Source: a virus. From it: a stretch of 44,614 nt of DNA. The stretch spans positions 1 through 44,614 of the IMG/VR virus record IMGVR_UViG_3300007236_000007; one strand, given 5' to 3'. Under the pieces are notes generated by a model. That model had not been told where the DNA came from. It was given only the letters and a program-made list of their open reading frames with translations, and did no database searches. Shown here in pieces: positions 41,891-44,614 of the stretch; positions within the stretch are counted from its first letter, which is position 1; each line of letters starts with the position of its first letter. The position numbers and the translations under genes were made by a program.

Positions 41891-43146
41891 TGAAAAGTTT
41901 TAGAACACATTTAAACGAATCAAAAGAAGGTAAAAATTTACACCTAGAACATCTTGAAGATGAAATTATTAATAATGGTATTAATGGTGCAAGAGGCGCA
42001 GTAAACTTTTTAAGAGCCCTTAGAGACATGTTATCTGGTTCTGCGACTTCTAAGATCAATATGACTGTAAAGTGGGATGGAGCTCCAGCAATTTTTGCTG
42101 GTACTGATCCTTCTGATGGTAAGTTTTTTGTCGCAAAAAAGTCTGTATTTAATGCAGTGCCTTTGTTGTATAAAAGTATAGATGAAATTGAAACAACTTC
42201 CGACCTGTCGCCAAACCTAAAGTCAAAATTTAAAGTTGCATTTTCAGAGTTTTCCAAGTTGGGAATCAAAGATGTTATTCAGGGCGACCTGATGTATACT
42301 GATGAAAGAGAAGAAAAAACTTTGGATGGCAAAACTTATATTACATTTCAACCAAATACATTAGTATATGCTGTTCAAAAAGACTCTTCTATTGGAAAAG
42401 AAATTTCTGCATCTAAGGTTGGTGTTGTTTGGCATACAACATATAAAGGAAAAGATTTGCAAGGAATGACAGCTTCATTTGGAGTTAATATTTCTGGGCT
42501 CAAGAAAACATCTTCAGTTTGGATGGATGATGCAACATTTAAAGATGTTTCTGGGACTGCTAAGTTTACTGCATCTGAATTGAAAACTCTTAATGGACAA
42601 CTCTCATCTGTCGGTAGAAAATTCAAAAAAATCAAAGCAAATGAATTTAATTCATTTTTAGAAATTCAGAATAAAACATTGGTGAAAGGATTGTCTGGTG
42701 CAAGTTTCAAAACTTTCTTGAATGCATACATCAGAGAAGGAAAGAATATTTCGACAAAAAATTTGAAAAACTTTGATTATTCAATGTATGTCAAAAATTA
42801 TTTTGATAATAAGATAATTTCCAAATTGAAAACAGAAAAGTCACGTCAAATAAAAGAAGAATTAAGAGATGAATTGGTCAAAAAACTCATCAAGTTAGAT
42901 TCGGTTGTATATGCGATAGTTGACTTTATGGAAGAAATGATTGCAGCTAAAACTCTAATCGTAAATAAACTAAATAGTATTAAACAAATGACGGATATTT
43001 TTGTTAGAACTGATAATGGTTATAAAGTAACAAATCCAGAGGGATACGTTGCAATTGACCACACTGGAACTAATGCTGTGAAACTTGTAGATAGAATGGA
43101 ATTTAGTTATAACAACTTTACCGCAGCAAAGGCATGGGACAAGTAA
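41890..43146 (+). CDS. Nucleotidyltransferase/ligase-like protein with capsid-targeting N-terminus
   Basis: 418 residues, related to conserved hypothetical proteins of marine T4-like phages. TVKWDGAPAIF (59-69) contains K-x-D-G (K61, D63, G64), the lysine motif of the DNA/RNA ligase and capping-enzyme superfamily. DVIQGDLMY (128-136) could be motif III/IIIa, and VGVVWHTTYKGK (177-188) could be motif IV. These appear in the right order, but motif V is unclear. The first residues, MKSFRTHLNESKEG, resemble T4 internal-protein leaders and contain LNE-S, the same tripeptide as the gp23 cleavage site. I infer a late, possibly packaged, covalent nucleotidyltransferase; the activity is unproven. Confidence 0.6.
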   Translation: MKSFRTHLNESKEGKNLHLEHLEDEIINNGINGARGAVNFLRALRDMLSGSATSKINMTVKWDGAPAIFAGTDPSDGKFFVAKKSVFNAVPLLYKSIDEIETTSDLSPNLKSKFKVAFSEFSKLGIKDVIQGDLMYTDEREEKTLDGKTYITFQPNTLVYAVQKDSSIGKEISASKVGVVWHTTYKGKDLQGMTASFGVNISGLKKTSSVWMDDATFKDVSGTAKFTASELKTLNGQLSSVGRKFKKIKANEFNSFLEIQNKTLVKGLSGASFKTFLNAYIREGKNISTKNLKNFDYSMYVKNYFDNKIISKLKTEKSRQIKEELRDELVKKLIKLDSVVYAIVDFMEEMIAAKTLIVNKLNSIKQMTDIFVRTDNGYKVTNPEGYVAIDHTGTNAVKLVDRMEFSYNNFTAAKAWDK

Positions 43147-44250
43147 ATGGACATAATAAGAATTATAGAAAGACTTAGATTGGAAGAAGGTGTTAACGAT
43201 CCTTCTATTTTTAAAGCAGTATTTCTTGCCGGCGGGCCCGGTTCAGGAAAATCTTTTATTGTGGGAAAAACTGCACTTACTTCTCTTGGAATGAGAGTTG
43301 TAAATTCAGATCCAGCGTTTGAAAAGGCACTTGCAAAGGCTGGACTAGAAATGACTCCAGACGATATTTGGTCTGATGCCGGACAGACTGCCAGAGTTCA
43401 AGCAAAAAAAGTAACATCAAAACAGCAATCTCTTTATGTACAGGGTAGATTAGGATTGGTTATTGATGGTACGGGAAAAGATTATGAAAAGATTGCAAAA
43501 CAAAAAGCTCAGTTAGAAAAACTTGGTTATGAAACTGCAATGATTTTTGTAAACACAAATTTAGAAACAGCTGTTGCTAGAGATGCCGCGAGAAGCAGGA
43601 CGCTTGGTGCCGACGAAGTTGGTAAGATGTGGAAAGGAGTTCAAGATAACATTGGAAAGTTCCAGAGAGCATTCAAATCAAAAATGTTCATTGTTGATAA
43701 TTCTGATGGCGCAGATTTTGAAAGAGATGTTATGGCAACATATAGAGCAATTTCATCATGGGCAAAGAAAACTCCTGAAAATAAAGCTGCTCAAAAATGG
43801 ATTTCTGGACAAAAGGCAAAAAGAAATATTAAAGAAGAAACTTTAGAGGAACAAAAGTTTTCGGACAAAGAAATCAAAATGGCTATAGGCGTTGCATCTG
43901 ATAAGCGTTATAAAGATGGTAATATGACAGGCGCAGTTAAAGCAATTGATAAAATCAAAAAAGGTTTATCTGACCACCCACAAGTTAGGGCTGTTTTGCG
44001 GAGACAAAATGAAAATATTTCTGAAGAAAGAGATTTTGTGGGCGAGACTGCCGAAATGATGATGCGCGACATGATAATCATGCAAAACAAATTAGATGAA
44101 CTTATAGATGCAATGGAAGAAGAGATGGGAAGACCTCAGATAGAGGAATTTGAGATCGAACCTTGGATTGTATCTAAAATTACAAAAGCCAAAGATTACA
44201 TCGATTCCGTGTATGATTATAGTATAATGGATGATCTGGATTTTGAATGA
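43147..44250 (+). CDS. P-loop kinase (polynucleotide kinase/zeta toxin-like)
   Basis: 367 residues starting right after the ligase-like stop. Walker A LAGGPGSGKSFIVGK (about 28-42) is followed by a VNSDPAFE strand (about 52), GLVIDGTGKDYEKI (about 103) and VARDAARSRTLG, a lid with two arginines. This is the layout of small P-loop kinases such as polynucleotide kinase 5'-kinase and zeta toxins. The C-terminal 120 residues form a separate helical module with VGETAEMMMRDMIIMQNKLD and IEPWIVSKITKAKDYIDSV, a tail seen on several late proteins in marine T4-like phages. The N-terminus (MDIIRIIERLRLEEG) could also be a short cleavable leader. Confidence 0.75.
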   Translation: MDIIRIIERLRLEEGVNDPSIFKAVFLAGGPGSGKSFIVGKTALTSLGMRVVNSDPAFEKALAKAGLEMTPDDIWSDAGQTARVQAKKVTSKQQSLYVQGRLGLVIDGTGKDYEKIAKQKAQLEKLGYETAMIFVNTNLETAVARDAARSRTLGADEVGKMWKGVQDNIGKFQRAFKSKMFIVDNSDGADFERDVMATYRAISSWAKKTPENKAAQKWISGQKAKRNIKEETLEEQKFSDKEIKMAIGVASDKRYKDGNMTGAVKAIDKIKKGLSDHPQVRAVLRRQNENISEERDFVGETAEMMMRDMIIMQNKLDELIDAMEEEMGRPQIEEFEIEPWIVSKITKAKDYIDSVYDYSIMDDLDFE

Positions 44251-44543
44251 TGCAAAGCTTTGCTCAATTTTTGGACGAAGGAATTAAATTCAAGTTAATC
44301 CGTGGCAAAGACATGGATGTTTTAAAGATGTGGAATAAAGGCGATAACAAATGGGTAGAATTAAGAGGCAAGCCTGGTTTTGAAACCAGATATGACCCTA
44401 AAGACCCATTACATAAAGCAATAACTGCGTTAGGAAAATCTGCTAACATATCAGATTTTATGAATGGAGATGAAGTAAGTATTAATCCAAAACATCCAGA
44501 CGCTAAGAAGGCGTTGAAAACAATACAGGGTTTGATGAAATGA
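44250..44543 (+). CDS. Small late protein with capsid-targeting-like N-terminus
   Basis: 97 residues from the ATG at 44250 (a second ATG lies three bases earlier; both overlap the kinase stop). MQSFAQFLDEGIKFK has the same form as MKSFRTHLNES and T4 internal-protein leaders, with L-D-E-G as a possible gp21 site. The remainder is small, basic and soluble (KLIRGKDMDVLKMWNKGDNK, INPKHPDAKKALKTIQGLMK). Function is unknown. The stop overlaps the next start. Confidence 0.7.
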   Translation: MQSFAQFLDEGIKFKLIRGKDMDVLKMWNKGDNKWVELRGKPGFETRYDPKDPLHKAITALGKSANISDFMNGDEVSINPKHPDAKKALKTIQGLMK

Positions 44544-44614
44544 AAAGTTTTAGACAGTTTCAAAATATTGAAGAGATGGTAGAATATCATGTTATTAGTG
44601 AAATTCCATTAATA
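44540..44614 (+). CDS. Late protein, 3' end outside window
   Basis: Only 25 residues are present, opening MKSFRQFQNIEEMVEYHVIS. The MKSF opening is shared with the genes at 41890 and 44250. The ATG overlaps the stop of the preceding gene, which supports the start. The product cannot be identified from this fragment. Confidence 0.6.
   Translation, partial: MKSFRQFQNIEEMVEYHVISEIPLI

Noticed and set aside
1-44614. CRISPR arrays, insertion sequences, integrase or attachment sites
   Set aside because: No regularly spaced direct repeats, transposase or integrase motifs were seen. The gene order is that of a lytic T4-type phage.

Overview
The window is one continuous stretch of a T4-type myovirus genome. 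It is AT-rich and read almost entirely on the + strand, with genes packed so tightly that ATGA, TGATG and TAATG overlaps are common. The gene order (13-14-15-16-17-18-19-20-67-68-21-22-23-3?-uvsY-uvsW ... 55-47-46 ... 45-44-62-regA ... 43-uvsX-41) is that of marine T4-like phages of cyanobacteria and SAR11-type bacteria. The accessory genes hsp20, mazG, cobS and a prolyl-4-hydroxylase-like gene point the same way. I see no photosynthesis genes, tRNAs, CRISPR arrays or insertion sequences, so the host cannot be fixed; a marine alphaproteobacterium or picocyanobacterium is likely.

Layout. 1-15292: virion module. It holds a truncated LamG-domain protein, neck and sheath-terminator proteins, both terminase subunits, an unusually long sheath protein, tube, portal, prohead core, protease, scaffold, major capsid protein with a strong terminator, and a tube-family protein. 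TATAAATA late-promoter boxes stand before gp13, gp18, gp19, gp22 and gp23. 15310-21075: recombination and late-transcription genes (UvsY, UvsW, an Sm-like protein, sigma factor gp55, gp47, gp46). 21086-25093: a four-gene translationally coupled operon that I read as a DNA-cytosine hypermodification system. 25102-29101: a metallopeptidase/VWA protein and a CobS/MoxR ATPase, each behind a near-identical promoter and leader, then a small DUF3310-like gene. 29076-32806: clamp, clamp loader, RegA and MazG. 32807-34577: Hsp20 behind a putative RNA thermometer, then small genes. 34583-40512: DNA polymerase, UvsX, a zinc-ribbon protein, helicase gp41 and a 2OG-Fe(II) oxygenase. 40516-44614: a late-promoter-driven run with a nucleotidyltransferase/ligase-like protein and a P-loop kinase.

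The most interesting system is the 21183-25093 operon. It encodes a ParB-like protein, an asparagine-synthetase-type PP-loop enzyme, an intact C5-cytosine DNA methyltransferase, and a homolog of CmoA, the enzyme that makes carboxy-S-adenosylmethionine (CxSAM). The methyltransferase has Arg in place of the invariant Asn of motif X (IGRMVPP instead of IGN[AS]VPP). An engineered basic residue at that position is what lets M.MpeI use CxSAM. The operon therefore predicts a natural DNA carboxymethyltransferase supplied by its own CxSAM synthase, followed by ATP-dependent amidation of the carboxymethyl group.

Secondary points of interest are: (a) late genes whose N-termini look like T4 capsid-targeting peptides ending in gp21 cleavage sites, including the ligase-like protein, suggesting enzymes packaged and injected with the DNA; (b) a palindrome carrying two divergent sigma70 -35 boxes in front of the sigma factor gene; (c) a ROSE-like thermometer before hsp20; (d) a near-leaderless promoter for the DNA polymerase.
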